From the NCBI GenBank assembly GCA_002256395.1, contig NKJG01000002.1, positions 145,098-209,097 on the forward strand: DNA of 64,000 bases, written 5' to 3'. Below are positions 9,886 to 18,479 of this stretch, piece after piece. Position 1 is the stretch's first letter; the number at the start of each line of letters is the position of its first letter. Origin of the DNA: Bacteroidetes bacterium B1(2017) (GTDB lineage: Bacteria > Bacteroidota > Bacteroidia > UKL13-3). Position numbers and translations under genes: made by a program. Under the pieces are notes generated by a model. The model was not told where the DNA came from and made no database searches. It saw nothing but the letters and a program-made list of their open reading frames with translations.

Positions 9886-10590
9886 ATGACACCCCAAACT
9901 ATCTTAGATACTAAAATTCTTGTAGTGGATGATATGCAAGCAAACCTTGATTTGCTTGTTGAATTATTAACTTTTGAAGGCTATTCCGATATCGAAACAG
10001 TTTCTGATTCTAGAAACGTTATGGACGTTTATAATAGCTATCAACCAAACATTATCTTATTGGATTTAGCTATGCCCTATGTTTCTGGATTTGAAATATT
10101 AGCAGAAATTAAACAATTTGAAACACCAACAACCTTTATCCCAATTCTTGTGTTAACCGCAGATACTACAGCTGAAGCAAAAAAAATGGCCTTAACTCTT
10201 GGCGCAAACGATTTTATTACTAAACCTTTTGATTTGTCTGAAGTGACACTTCGTATAAAGAACTTATTGTTTACTCAATCACTCTTAAACCAATTAAAAA
10301 GTCAGAACAATTTGCTAGAGGAAAAAGTTAAGCAAAGAACCAAGCAATTAGAACAGCACCTTGAGAGAATTGAAAGTCAAAACAAATCTCTTAAAGAAAT
10401 TGCCTGGACTCAATCACATGTGCTTCGGGCGCCCGTTGCTCGCATTCTTGGCCTAGTTCCTTTTCTTCAAAGTAATGACGAAAGTGATGAATTAAGTAAA
10501 AATCAAATTCTTGAATATATTCTAGATTCTACAAATGAATTAGATGGAATTATTAGAGAAATTTCAGCTAAAACCTATGTGCAAAAATAA
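9886..10590 (+). CDS. Receiver domain fused to a HisKA/DHp-like domain, no ATPase domain
   Basis: A 234-residue protein. Residues 8-125 are a receiver domain: acidic pair VVDD near residue 14, phospho-acceptor Asp60 (LLDLAMP), Thr in VLTAD, Lys in ITKPF. A long coiled coil follows (about 130-165). Residues 168-230 form a HisKA-like DHp unit with QSHVLRAPVARILGL, where His178 is the candidate phosphorylated histidine. The reading frame then stops; there is no N, G1 or G2 box and only 21 bases remain before the converging uvrA. So it cannot phosphorylate itself from ATP. With the upstream hybrid kinase it probably forms a phosphorelay, with the DHp part acting as dimeriser or phosphotransfer module. 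No DNA-binding output domain is present. Confidence 0.88.
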   Translation: MTPQTILDTKILVVDDMQANLDLLVELLTFEGYSDIETVSDSRNVMDVYNSYQPNIILLDLAMPYVSGFEILAEIKQFETPTTFIPILVLTADTTAEAKKMALTLGANDFITKPFDLSEVTLRIKNLLFTQSLLNQLKSQNNLLEEKVKQRTKQLEQHLERIESQNKSLKEIAWTQSHVLRAPVARILGLVPFLQSNDESDELSKNQILEYILDSTNELDGIIREISAKTYVQK

Positions 10591-10611
10591 ATCGTATATC
10601 TGCTTCGTCAT

Positions 10612-13494
10612 CTAATGAACAGAACTGAGTTTTTCTTTTAAATACTTTCCCGTATAGCTTTCATTAACCTTTATTAAATCCTCTGGAGTTCCTTCAAAAA
10701 CCAAATTTCCTCCAGTTGTTCCTGCTTCCGGACCTAAATCAATAATCCAATCGGCGCACTTAATTACGTCCATATTGTGTTCAATAACTAAAAGGGTATG
10801 GCCTTGATCCAATAAGGCATAAAATGATTTCAATAATTTTTTAATATCGTTAAAATGCAATCCTGTTGTTGGTTCATCAAAAATAAATAATACTGGATCA
10901 CTATTTTTTCCCTTACCTAAAAACGAAGCAAGCTTTACACGTTGAGCTTCACCACCACTTAAGGTATTTGAACTTTGACCTAACTTAATATACCCTAAAC
11001 CAACTTCCTGTAAGGGTTTTAATTTATTGGCCAAACTCTTTTCATCTGCAAAGAATTCAATTGCTTCATCTATGCTCAATTCTAATACATCGCTAATGCT
11101 TTTTTGATGGTAATGTACTTCCCTAACCTCCTCTTTAAATCTGCTTCCTCCACACTCTTCGCAAGGCAAATGAACATCCGCCATAAATTGCATTTCAATA
11201 GTTATTTCACCTTCTCCAGAGCAGGTGTCGCAACGGCCTCCCTCCACATTAAAACTAAAATGTTGTGGCTTATAGGCTCTTTGCTTAGCTAATGGTTGGT
11301 TGGCATATAATTCTCTAATCGCATCATATGCCTTTATGTAGGTAACAGGGTTTGATCGCGACGATTTACCTATAGGATTTTGATCTACAAATTCAATCTG
11401 ACTAATCGCTTTAAGGTTGCCTTCAAGTTTATCAAAACTACCCGTTTTTTCACCGGTATAACTTCCAAATAATTTTTGTAAAGCAGGGTAGAGGATACTC
11501 TTAATTAAGGTTGTTTTACCACTTCCACTAACACCTGTAACCACGGTTAAAATATTTAAAGGAAACTTTACATCAAATCCCTTTAAGTTATTTTGCCTTG
11601 CACCCTTCACTAAAATATGTTGATTCCATTTTCTTCTGCGTTCTGGCACAGCAATAGTTTCAACATGATTTAGATATTTTCCCGTTAAACTTTTTGGGTC
11701 TTCTTTCAACTCTTTTAAAGTACCTATCGAAACAACCTCACCACCATGAATACCTGCTAATGGACCCATATCAATAATTTGATCCGCTTGTTCCATTATG
11801 TCTTGGTCGTGCTCTACCACCACCACTGTATTACCAATATCGCGCAGGGCTTTTAAAACTTCAATAAGTTTTTCTGTATCTCTGCTATGCAATCCAATAC
11901 TTGGCTCATCCAAAATATATAATGAACCTACAAGGCTTGAGCCTAAAGATGTGGCAAGGTTAATACGCTGTGATTCTCCACCACTTAAGGTATTTGATAA
12001 TCTATTTAAGGATAAATATCCTAAGCCAACTTTTTGCAAAAATTCTAACCTATTTTCTACCTCTACCAAAATTCGTTTGGCAATACTTGCATGGTTATTG
12101 CTTAACCAAAGAGCCTTAAAATAAGCAACACTTTCGTCAATGCTCATCAATAATAATTCTGATAAGGTTATTCTAGGATCTCTTTCAGATCCTGCATCCT
12201 CCATATTAAAGTTTTCTGGAGTTATCATTACATAATTAGAATCTTTACGCAATCGTGTTCCATGGCAATCCATACAGGTTGTTTTGCCCCTGTATCTAGC
12301 CAACATTACACGGTATTGAATTTTATATGTTTGGCGTTCCAATTCTGCAAAAAAGCCCGAAAGCCCTTCCCAATCTTTGCCACCTTGCCATAGGAAGTTT
12401 CTTTGTTTCTGACTTAGTTCGTAATAAGGCTTATGAATGGGGAAATCATTTTTCCTACTTAATGCAACAAAGCGATGCTTGTATTCTTGCATTTTTTCGC
12501 CCTTCCAAGGAACTATTGCATCTTCAAATACCGATAAACTTTTATCAGGTATAACCAGGTCTTCATCAATGCCAATAACGCTTCCAAATCCCTCACAGGT
12601 TTTGCATGCTCCATACGGATTATTAAAGCTAAAAAAATTAACGCTAGGTTCTTCAAAACTCATCCCATCCTCTTCAAAACGATTGTTAAATGGAACGTAT
12701 TTTTTTTCTTCTCCATCAACCAATACAAGTAGGTCGCCATGGCCTTCAAAAAAGGCGGTCTGAACCGAATCACTTATCCTATTTTGAAAATCTTCATCGT
12801 CTTTAATTACAGCAAATCTATCAACCATTAAAAACAAGTTCTCTGAAGTAGTTTTTTCTAAAGATTTACTCGTTTTCTTTTTAGTCTTTTCAGATGCATT
12901 TAATCCTTTCTGTTGATTTTCTAGATAAGTTTCAATATCTAGTATCTCTTCGTTGAAATAAATACGGTTAAAACCATTTTGTAAATGTAATTCCAACTCC
13001 TTTTCTATTTCTCCACCTTGAATTCCTAATGCAACTAACAAGTACATTTTGCTTGACTCTGGGTAGGAAAGAATAAAATCTGTAACGTTTTCTACGGTAT
13101 GTCTAATTACTTCTTTACCCGAAATTGGTGAGTAGGTTATTCCAATTCTGGCAAAAAGTAGTTTCAAATAATCATAGATTTCGGTGCTAGTGGCAACCGT
13201 ACTTCTTGGGTTTTTTGTATTTACCTTTTGCTCAATAGCAATAGATGGAGAAATCCCTTGAATAGTGTCCACATCAGGTTTATTCATCTTTCCTAAAAAT
13301 TGCCGTGCATATGCCGATAAACTCTCTACATATCTTCTTTGTCCTTCGGCATATAAGGTGTCGAACACCAAACTACTTTTACCTGAGCCCGAAACACCTG
13401 TTACAACCGTTAACTTATTTCTTTGTATGGCAACGGAAACATTTTTCAAATTATGCATCCTTGCCCCTTTTATTAGAATATTTTTATCTTGCAT
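10612..13494 (-). CDS. uvrA: Excinuclease ABC subunit A
   Basis: A 960-residue UvrA, the damage-recognition ATPase of nucleotide excision repair that loads UvrB onto lesions. It has the two-ABC layout. Walker A motifs are GVSGSGKSS near residue 35 and GVSGSGKTT in the second half. Two signature motifs (NTLSGGESQR and NTLSGGEAQR) are each followed by a Walker B (YILDEPSIGLH, FIFDEPTTGLH). Zinc-finger cysteine pairs include CKTC, CMDC and CDTC/CEEC. The N-terminus MQDKNILIKGARMHNLKNV is family-standard and fixes the start. Its start codon is only 14 bases from that of a divergent gene. The 3' end converges with the receiver-DHp gene. Intracellular. Confidence 0.97.
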   Translation of the reverse strand: MQDKNILIKGARMHNLKNVSVAIQRNKLTVVTGVSGSGKSSLVFDTLYAEGQRRYVESLSAYARQFLGKMNKPDVDTIQGISPSIAIEQKVNTKNPRSTVATSTEIYDYLKLLFARIGITYSPISGKEVIRHTVENVTDFILSYPESSKMYLLVALGIQGGEIEKELELHLQNGFNRIYFNEEILDIETYLENQQKGLNASEKTKKKTSKSLEKTTSENLFLMVDRFAVIKDDEDFQNRISDSVQTAFFEGHGDLLVLVDGEEKKYVPFNNRFEEDGMSFEEPSVNFFSFNNPYGACKTCEGFGSVIGIDEDLVIPDKSLSVFEDAIVPWKGEKMQEYKHRFVALSRKNDFPIHKPYYELSQKQRNFLWQGGKDWEGLSGFFAELERQTYKIQYRVMLARYRGKTTCMDCHGTRLRKDSNYVMITPENFNMEDAGSERDPRITLSELLLMSIDESVAYFKALWLSNNHASIAKRILVEVENRLEFLQKVGLGYLSLNRLSNTLSGGESQRINLATSLGSSLVGSLYILDEPSIGLHSRDTEKLIEVLKALRDIGNTVVVVEHDQDIMEQADQIIDMGPLAGIHGGEVVSIGTLKELKEDPKSLTGKYLNHVETIAVPERRRKWNQHILVKGARQNNLKGFDVKFPLNILTVVTGVSGSGKTTLIKSILYPALQKLFGSYTGEKTGSFDKLEGNLKAISQIEFVDQNPIGKSSRSNPVTYIKAYDAIRELYANQPLAKQRAYKPQHFSFNVEGGRCDTCSGEGEITIEMQFMADVHLPCEECGGSRFKEEVREVHYHQKSISDVLELSIDEAIEFFADEKSLANKLKPLQEVGLGYIKLGQSSNTLSGGEAQRVKLASFLGKGKNSDPVLFIFDEPTTGLHFNDIKKLLKSFYALLDQGHTLLVIEHNMDVIKCADWIIDLGPEAGTTGGNLVFEGTPEDLIKVNESYTGKYLKEKLSSVH

Positions 13495-13508
13495 GTCAAA
13501 TCAACTGT

Positions 13509-14264
13509 ATGAACCAAACTTTTTTAAGTGCCACAAGATTACAAAAAACAAATAGGCTAATTTGTTTTGTTAGTGTTTTTTTATTGCTAGGAATAAAAAT
13601 AAATGCACAAACACTCTCCATTGCTAGTGGTATAAGCATACCCTCTGGGCTTTACAGCAGCAAAGATTTTACACAAAAAGATTGCGGCCTTGCTAAAACA
13701 GGGTATTCAATTAATTTAGTTTTTGAAGACAATCGGAAAACACGTGCCATAAACCCTATTATTCAATACACCTTCAACTCAAATCCTCTTGATCAGGATG
13801 CCATTGAAAAGTATGTAAAAGTTCTTGACCCAAAAGTTATTGGATTACAATCCTATAAACCATGGTCTCAACACCTCTTAATGATAGGAGCTAAAGCAAA
13901 TTATTATAACTCTAATTACACCCTTTTTGCTAAGGCTAGCGCAGGTTTAGGCTGGTTAAGTACTTTTGGTTATACCTATTACGATACGCTTTCTGGATAT
14001 GATATTATTAAACGAAAAGTAGCCAACGAAAATTCCTTAGTTATGAGTATTGGGGTAGGGGGTAATGTGATGATTTTTGAAAATATTGACTTGAATTTTG
14101 GGTATGATTTCTTTTATTCAAAGTCAAATTTTGGTAAACCCTCTTATGTAGATTCCAGTGGTAAACCAATAGGTACCAGTGAGTCGTATAGCCCGCCATT
14201 TCAAACGGCTTCCATTTATTTAGGTTTATCCTTTCATTTGAGAGGTGCGTATCAGAAAAAATAA
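13509..14264 (+). CDS. Secreted outer-membrane beta-barrel-like protein, unknown function
   Basis: A 251-residue protein with a signal peptide (hydrophobic core LICFVSVFLLLGI, cleavage near INAQ). The mature part alternates aromatic and polar residues in strands, typical of small Bacteroidota outer-membrane beta-barrels (porin-family or PorT-like proteins): ASAGLGWLSTFGYTY, LNFGYDFFYS, ASIYLGLSFHL at the C-terminus. No enzymatic motif is visible. The open frame extends upstream into uvrA antisense, but only the ATG at 13509 gives a signal peptide. It is divergent from uvrA with a 14-base gap, so its promoter must lie within uvrA coding sequence or the start is mis-set. Confidence 0.75.
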   Translation: MNQTFLSATRLQKTNRLICFVSVFLLLGIKINAQTLSIASGISIPSGLYSSKDFTQKDCGLAKTGYSINLVFEDNRKTRAINPIIQYTFNSNPLDQDAIEKYVKVLDPKVIGLQSYKPWSQHLLMIGAKANYYNSNYTLFAKASAGLGWLSTFGYTYYDTLSGYDIIKRKVANENSLVMSIGVGGNVMIFENIDLNFGYDFFYSKSNFGKPSYVDSSGKPIGTSESYSPPFQTASIYLGLSFHLRGAYQKK

Positions 14265-14404
14265 TTTTTTTTTGCTAACGCTTGTTTTTCTCATTTCGTT
14301 TACTAAATTCGTCTTAACAAACATCACAAACAAATAAATTATAGCTTATAGAATAAATCTACACTAATTTTTCCTTCTGGTTTAACCCTTTAATATCTAC
14401 AACC

Positions 14405-14983
14405 ATGAACATGCAGAAAATTAGTGACCACGAACTGGTAAAGCTATACCAATCCGGCACACAAACTGCTCTTGAAGAACTGATCAAACGCCACAAGCGT
14501 AGTATCTTTTCTGCTATTTATCTCATTGTACGTGATCGTCCCTTAGCGGAAGACATTTTTCAAGAGACTTTTATTAAAATCATCAAAACTCTTCGTTCGG
14601 GTAACTATAACGAAGAAGGTAAATTTGGTGGTTGGGCTGTAAGAGTTGGCCGAAATTTAACCATTGATTATATCCGCAAAATGAAGCGCGATGTAACTAT
14701 TACCGATAGTGAAGGAAATGGTATTTTTGATTACCTCATTATTGCAGAGGAAAATAAAGAAGATAAAATTATCCAAGCCCAATCAGAGCATCAATTAAAA
14801 AACCTTATCAAATTGCTACCTGAGGAGCAACGTGAGGTTCTAATTATGCGCCATTGGGGTGATATGAGCTTCAAAGAAATTTCCGACAAAACAGGCGTGA
14901 GTATTAATACAGCCCTTGGAAGAATGAGGTATGCCCTCAACAATTTACGCAAAATGATGGTTGCGCAAGGAGTACAGCTTTAA
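14405..14983 (+). CDS. ECF-type RNA polymerase sigma factor
   Basis: A 192-residue sigma-70 family extracytoplasmic-function sigma factor. Region 2 (about 25-90) contains AEDIFQETFIKI and the DNA-melting part GGWAVRVGRNLTIDYIR. Region 4 (about 135-185) carries the helix-turn-helix LPEEQREVLIMRHWGDMSFKEI followed by TGVSINTALGRMRYAL. No anti-sigma factor of the FecR or classical zinc-finger type is adjacent. The genes 68 bases and about 720 bases downstream (a secreted jelly-roll protein and an 81-residue acidic protein) are candidates for its regulator and/or targets. It directs RNA polymerase to a small regulon; its signal is unknown. A second in-frame ATG lies two codons in (14411). Confidence 0.92.
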   Translation: MNMQKISDHELVKLYQSGTQTALEELIKRHKRSIFSAIYLIVRDRPLAEDIFQETFIKIIKTLRSGNYNEEGKFGGWAVRVGRNLTIDYIRKMKRDVTITDSEGNGIFDYLIIAEENKEDKIIQAQSEHQLKNLIKLLPEEQREVLIMRHWGDMSFKEISDKTGVSINTALGRMRYALNNLRKMMVAQGVQL

Positions 14984-15051
14984 GGTATACCTTAGTTCTG
15001 CTCTCTTTTTACAACTCCTTTTTTTTATAAACCCTTTAATTTTTTATTGTT

Positions 15052-15630
15052 ATGAAAGCAAAAGCACAAGTAGCATTGTTACTGGTAGTTCTAGTAGCTC
15101 TGTTTTCCTTCGACGTTCCTAAAGGTTGGTACAAAGCTGGCTCAAATCCCGATCGCTATGAGATTGGTATTGATAAAGGCGCAGGAATTGATGGCACAAA
15201 TGCAGCAACAATTAAATCGGAAAGTACCCGTGTAAGAGGCTTTGGAACTTTGGTTCAAAACCTTGTACCAGGTAACTTTGCTGGCAAACGACTACGTATG
15301 TCGGGTTATATTAAAACATCTGAAGTTAGCGGCTGGGGCGGATTTTGGTTGCGAATTGATGGCCAAAAACCAAGTGATCCTTATGTGTTTGATAATATGT
15401 CGAACCGCAAAATAAAAGGTACTACCGATTGGGTTAAATGCGAAATAGTGGTTGATGTGCCTAAAAAGGCTACCAATATTGCCTACGGTGCCCTTCTTAG
15501 CGGTAGCGGTCAACTTTGGTTTGATAACTTAACTTTTGAAGAGGTGGATGAATCAGTTCCAGCCACTATTCCATATCCAAAAGAAAAAGCGGCTCAAAAT
15601 CAACCAACTAACTTGAGTTTTGAAGAATAA
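15052..15630 (+). CDS. Exported jelly-roll / carbohydrate-binding-like protein
   Basis: A 192-residue protein starting with a signal peptide or signal anchor (VALLLVVLVALFSF). The mature region looks like a galactose-binding-like beta sandwich. It has FGTLVQNLVPGNFAGKRLRMSG early on, then GGFWLRIDG, FDNMSNRKIKGTTDW, and a closing GQLWFDNLTFEEV. As I recall, similar sequences occur alone or fused to regulators in Bacteroidota and other bacteria, with no defined ligand. It follows the ECF sigma factor gene on the same strand and may be its regulon member or sensor. The C-terminal 25 residues are low-complexity and polar. Function unknown. Confidence 0.7.
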   Translation: MKAKAQVALLLVVLVALFSFDVPKGWYKAGSNPDRYEIGIDKGAGIDGTNAATIKSESTRVRGFGTLVQNLVPGNFAGKRLRMSGYIKTSEVSGWGGFWLRIDGQKPSDPYVFDNMSNRKIKGTTDWVKCEIVVDVPKKATNIAYGALLSGSGQLWFDNLTFEEVDESVPATIPYPKEKAAQNQPTNLSFEE

Positions 15631-15657
15631 ACTAGAAATAATGATCCCTTCCTAAAA

Positions 15658-15665
15658 TAAGTTTG
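15658..15665 (+). promoter_or_regulatory. Candidate -7 promoter element of the 81-residue protein gene
   Basis: TAAGTTTG matches the Bacteroidota -7 consensus TAnnTTTG exactly and lies 36 bases before the ATG at 15702. It suggests the small gene can be transcribed independently of the sigma factor. No clear -33 TTTG was found at the right spacing. Confidence 0.4.
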
Positions 15666-15701
15666 CCCTAAGCTGCGTTTTTTATGTACTAATGAAAAAC
15701 A

Positions 15702-15947
15702 ATGCTTATGGCAAACACTTACACTGAAAATGATCTCTTATTGTATTTGTACAATGAAATGAGCCCAGAGGAAGCTAAAAGCTTAGAATTGGAACTCACA
15801 TCAAACACAAATCTACAAGCTTCACTTAAAAACCTAAAAGCTGGAATGGCTGTTATGGATAAACTTGAAGCCGAGCCTTCTCCCACTAGTATCGAGTTGA
15901 TTTTGGAATATTCCCAAAAGTCAGCCGAAAAATTGGAAGAGGCCTAA
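15702..15947 (+). CDS. Small acidic protein, possible anti-sigma-like factor
   Basis: An 81-residue acidic protein beginning at 15702 or at the second ATG at 15708. The N-terminal half reads ENDLLLYLYNEMSPEEAKSL, which resembles the N-terminal helices of anti-sigma factors of the zinc-finger or FecR class, where a short sequence precedes residues that clasp sigma region 2. There is no Cys/His metal site and no membrane segment, so it would be cytosolic. It lies about 70 bases after the jelly-roll gene with its own promoter-like element and is followed by a strong terminator. The anti-sigma role is inferred from position and from this resemblance only. Confidence 0.65.
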   Translation: MLMANTYTENDLLLYLYNEMSPEEAKSLELELTSNTNLQASLKNLKAGMAVMDKLEAEPSPTSIELILEYSQKSAEKLEEA

Positions 15948-15950
15948 AAC

Positions 15951-15989
15951 AAAAAAGCCCTCATTTGAAATTCAAATGAGGGCTTTTTT
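15951..15989. terminator. Strong bidirectional intrinsic terminator
   Basis: A near-perfect palindrome (GCCCTCATTTGAA / TTCAAATGAGGGC) is flanked by A6 on the left and T8 on the right, so it works on both strands. It ends the sigma-factor region on the plus strand and the DUF47-pit-DUF4920 operon on the minus strand. Confidence 0.93.
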
Positions 15990-16388
15990 TTATTCACTTA
16001 TAATTATTCCTGTTGCTTCAAATGTAAATGGATTTCCTTCCTTATCTTCATTTGGTATAAACAATCCATTAGCCGTCACATGTTTGCCGTCTATATTTTT
16101 TGGCAAAATAAATTTCTTGTCTTTTGTATTTACTCTCAAATAGGAATTTCCTTGCTTAAGGGTTAACCAACATCCCTCTCCTTTACAATATTTTTCTATA
16201 GTGCCCGAAATTTGAGTTGCACCAGCAATACTCGAATCAATTGCTGGCAAATTGCTTACATCCAAAATAGATTCAGATGGTGTAAAGGTTTCACCAAAAC
16301 TTCCAGTCGGCGCAAGATTGGCTCTTGGATCAGAATCGCAGGAACCAAGCAAGGCCACTAAAATTAGTAAGAATAATTTTGTTTTCAT
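15990..16388 (-). CDS. DUF4920 lipoprotein
   Basis: A 132-residue lipoprotein: signal MKTKLFLLILVALLGSC with the lipobox cysteine at 17. The mature part carries the DUF4920 core, an OB-like domain with ISGTIEKYCKGEGCWLTLK, then FILPKNIDGKHV and a closing FEATGIIISE. The CKGEGCW motif with two cysteines is characteristic of the family and may bind metal or form a disulfide; this is inference. It is the last gene of the DUF47-pit operon, 7 bases after the transporter gene, so it may act in phosphate or metal-phosphate handling at the envelope. No function is established that I know of. Confidence 0.8.
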   Translation of the reverse strand: MKTKLFLLILVALLGSCDSDPRANLAPTGSFGETFTPSESILDVSNLPAIDSSIAGATQISGTIEKYCKGEGCWLTLKQGNSYLRVNTKDKKFILPKNIDGKHVTANGLFIPNEDKEGNPFTFEATGIIISE

Positions 16389-16395
16389 AGTTGTA

Positions 16396-17793
16396 TTATC
16401 TTACTAAACTAATGAGGAAATAAGTTGTACCAGCTAAAACTGCGCTTACAGGAATGGTTAATATCCAGGCCCAAAGTAGGTTTACTGTTACACCCCATCT
16501 CACCGCCGATAATCTTTTTGTTGCTCCAACACCAATAATTGAACCCGTAATGGTATGAGTGGTACTTACTGGGATACCCATTTGCTCGGTCATAAACAAG
16601 GTTAAGGCTCCAGCACTTTCTGCAGCAACTCCCTCAAGAGGGGTAACCTTGGTAATTTTTGAACCCATTGTTTTCACAATTTTCCAACCTCCACTTAAGG
16701 TGCCAAGCCCAATAGCAGCATAACATGCTAAAGGCACCCAATCTGGCATTTGTTTTAGGTCTGTAATATCGCCGTTTGCCACCATGGCCGCTGCTATAAT
16801 ACCCATTACTTTCTGAGCATCATTTCCTCCATGTCCAATACTAAATGCCGCAGACGATAGTAACTGTAATTTCTTAAACATATTGGCCACCCTATAGGAG
16901 TTAGGGGTCTTTATTTTCTCTACATAGATATACGTAAGAATGAAGAGCAAAACTACCAGCATAATTCCCCAAACGATTGCCGAATTATCTGCTTTCTTTA
17001 GGTCTTTTGAAAGTTTTTTTACATCGGCACTTGGATCAACACTACTAGCAATTAAAGAAGCTAGTTTGTCAGAACCTAACTCATCATATTGTTTTAATAA
17101 GGGTTTTGCAGCAGCAATAAATTGAGTGGTTGAATCCAATTTAGCTTGCAAGCTTGGATCAGCCACAACCTCTTTTTTTAATTTATCTACGTTATAATAT
17201 TTAGATAAGTTTTCCGAAAGTTTACTTTGTTCAAGTTGATTGAAAAGAATGAATGTTCCAATTGCTGCTAAACAAATAATACCCACCCTGTACCAAACGT
17301 TTTGCATAATTGTGACCAGGGTAATAAACATAGAAATTACCATACCCATTAATGGTGCAATAAAAATAAATAGAATGGTTTTGGTAATCTTATCCATTTC
17401 AACAATACTAGGAATACCAATAGCGCCTTTAGTGGCAAATGCATGGGCAATAGCTGCACCTGCAAACCCACCAATTAAGGTATGTGAAGAAGAAGAGGGA
17501 ATGCCATACCACCAGGTAAATAAATTCCAAATAATGGCTGCAATTAACCCAGCAAATATAACATCGAGGGTAATAAACTCTTTGTGTACTGTTTTTCCAA
17601 TGGTATTGGCTACAGCATGATCTTTAAAAATAAAGAATGCCACAAAATTGAAAAATGCCGCCCAAATTACTGCCTGAAAGGGTGTAAGTACCTTGGTAGA
17701 TACAATGGTGGCGATTGAATTTGCAGCGTCGTGAAATCCATTGATATAATCAAATATCAAGGCTAACACAATAATTACTACTAAAAATGTCAT
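16396..17793 (-). CDS. pit: Inorganic phosphate transporter, PiT family
   Basis: A 465-residue inner-membrane transporter of the PiT (PHO4) family, which imports phosphate or metal-phosphate complexes by cation symport. The duplicated family signatures are visible: GFHDAANSIAT near the N-terminus and GHGGNDAQKVMG in the second half, plus GIPSSSSHTLIGG and GIPVSTTHTITGS. Between the halves lies a hydrophilic insert of about 75 residues. It follows the DUF47 gene by 11 bases, the classic pairing in which DUF47 (PhoU-like) modulates PiT. A second PiT gene lies about 3 kb to the right. Confidence 0.94.
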   Translation of the reverse strand: MTFLVVIIVLALIFDYINGFHDAANSIATIVSTKVLTPFQAVIWAAFFNFVAFFIFKDHAVANTIGKTVHKEFITLDVIFAGLIAAIIWNLFTWWYGIPSSSSHTLIGGFAGAAIAHAFATKGAIGIPSIVEMDKITKTILFIFIAPLMGMVISMFITLVTIMQNVWYRVGIICLAAIGTFILFNQLEQSKLSENLSKYYNVDKLKKEVVADPSLQAKLDSTTQFIAAAKPLLKQYDELGSDKLASLIASSVDPSADVKKLSKDLKKADNSAIVWGIMLVVLLFILTYIYVEKIKTPNSYRVANMFKKLQLLSSAAFSIGHGGNDAQKVMGIIAAAMVANGDITDLKQMPDWVPLACYAAIGLGTLSGGWKIVKTMGSKITKVTPLEGVAAESAGALTLFMTEQMGIPVSTTHTITGSIIGVGATKRLSAVRWGVTVNLLWAWILTIPVSAVLAGTTYFLISLVR

Positions 17794-17804
17794 TTGAATC
17801 TGGA

Positions 17805-18452
17805 TTAAGCGTATTTAACCACGATAGATTCCATGACATTTGCAGCATCTTCAAATTTATCGGTAACTATTTCCATTACTTGATAAATTTCACGCTTTTT
17901 AATTAACATTTTAACGTCTTCTTCGGTATCAAATAAACGTTCAATACACATGTCAAATAAATCGTCAGCTTGATTTTCGTAACTGTTTACCTTAATAATG
18001 GCATCTGTAATGTTGCGCATGTTTTTCATATTGCGCAACTCAAATACAGCTGTTTTAATTGACTCTGCACCTAAGGCAATTATTTCTGCCATTTTTTGAA
18101 TCCCGCTATCACTTGGATTTACTTTGTAAAAATTAATCTTTTTAGCAGATGCATAAATGTAATCACAAATATCATCCAATGATGTAGCCAAATAATGAAT
18201 GTCTTCTCTATCAAAAGGAGTAATAAAATTCTTACCCAATTGGGTGAAAATTTCATGGGTTAAATCATCGTTTTTGTGCTCCAAATCTTCTACTCTTTTA
18301 ATAACAGCACCACGTTTGTCAAAGTCTGGCTCTGCCACAACTTCTTTCATTAATTTCCCCATTTCGGCAACATTGTTTGCTACTTGCTCAAATAAAGAAT
18401 AGAACACCTTATCTTTAGGTGTAAAAAATTGGATAATTGTATTGAATATCAT
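17805..18452 (-). CDS. DUF47 family PhoU-like regulator of PiT transporter
   Basis: A 215-residue all-helical cytosolic protein of the DUF47 (TIGR00153) family, related to PhoU. Visible marks are DLEHKNDDLTHEI, FITPFDREDIHYLATSLDDICDYI and a C-terminal DKFEDAANVMESIVVKYA. The E/D-x3-D clusters are of the kind that bind metal in PhoU. It is expected to form helical bundles and control the PiT transporter encoded next. First gene of a three-gene operon with pit and the DUF4920 lipoprotein; an exact Bacteroidota -7 element lies 20 bases before its ATG. Confidence 0.92.
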   Translation of the reverse strand: MIFNTIIQFFTPKDKVFYSLFEQVANNVAEMGKLMKEVVAEPDFDKRGAVIKRVEDLEHKNDDLTHEIFTQLGKNFITPFDREDIHYLATSLDDICDYIYASAKKINFYKVNPSDSGIQKMAEIIALGAESIKTAVFELRNMKNMRNITDAIIKVNSYENQADDLFDMCIERLFDTEEDVKMLIKKREIYQVMEIVTDKFEDAANVMESIVVKYA

Positions 18453-18471
18453 TTTAATTAAGATTTCGCAA

Positions 18472-18479
18472 CAAACTTA
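18472..18479 (-). promoter_or_regulatory. Candidate -7 promoter element of the DUF47-pit operon
   Basis: On the minus strand this is TAAGTTTG, an exact match to TAnnTTTG, about 20 bases before the DUF47 start codon. A matching -33 element is not obvious. No Pho-box-like direct repeat is visible beside it. Confidence 0.4.

Noticed and set aside
9886..10590. Reading the receiver-DHp gene as a frameshifted full kinase
   Set aside because: Only 21 bases separate its stop from the converging uvrA and no ATPase-domain remnant is present in any frame.
11104..12763. Open frames opposite uvrA
   Set aside because: Composition and lack of any family pattern show they are antisense shadows of a strongly conserved gene.
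13305..13508. Upstream in-frame extension of the beta-barrel protein gene
   Set aside because: It lies antisense inside uvrA and would bury the signal peptide; the ATG at 13509 is better.
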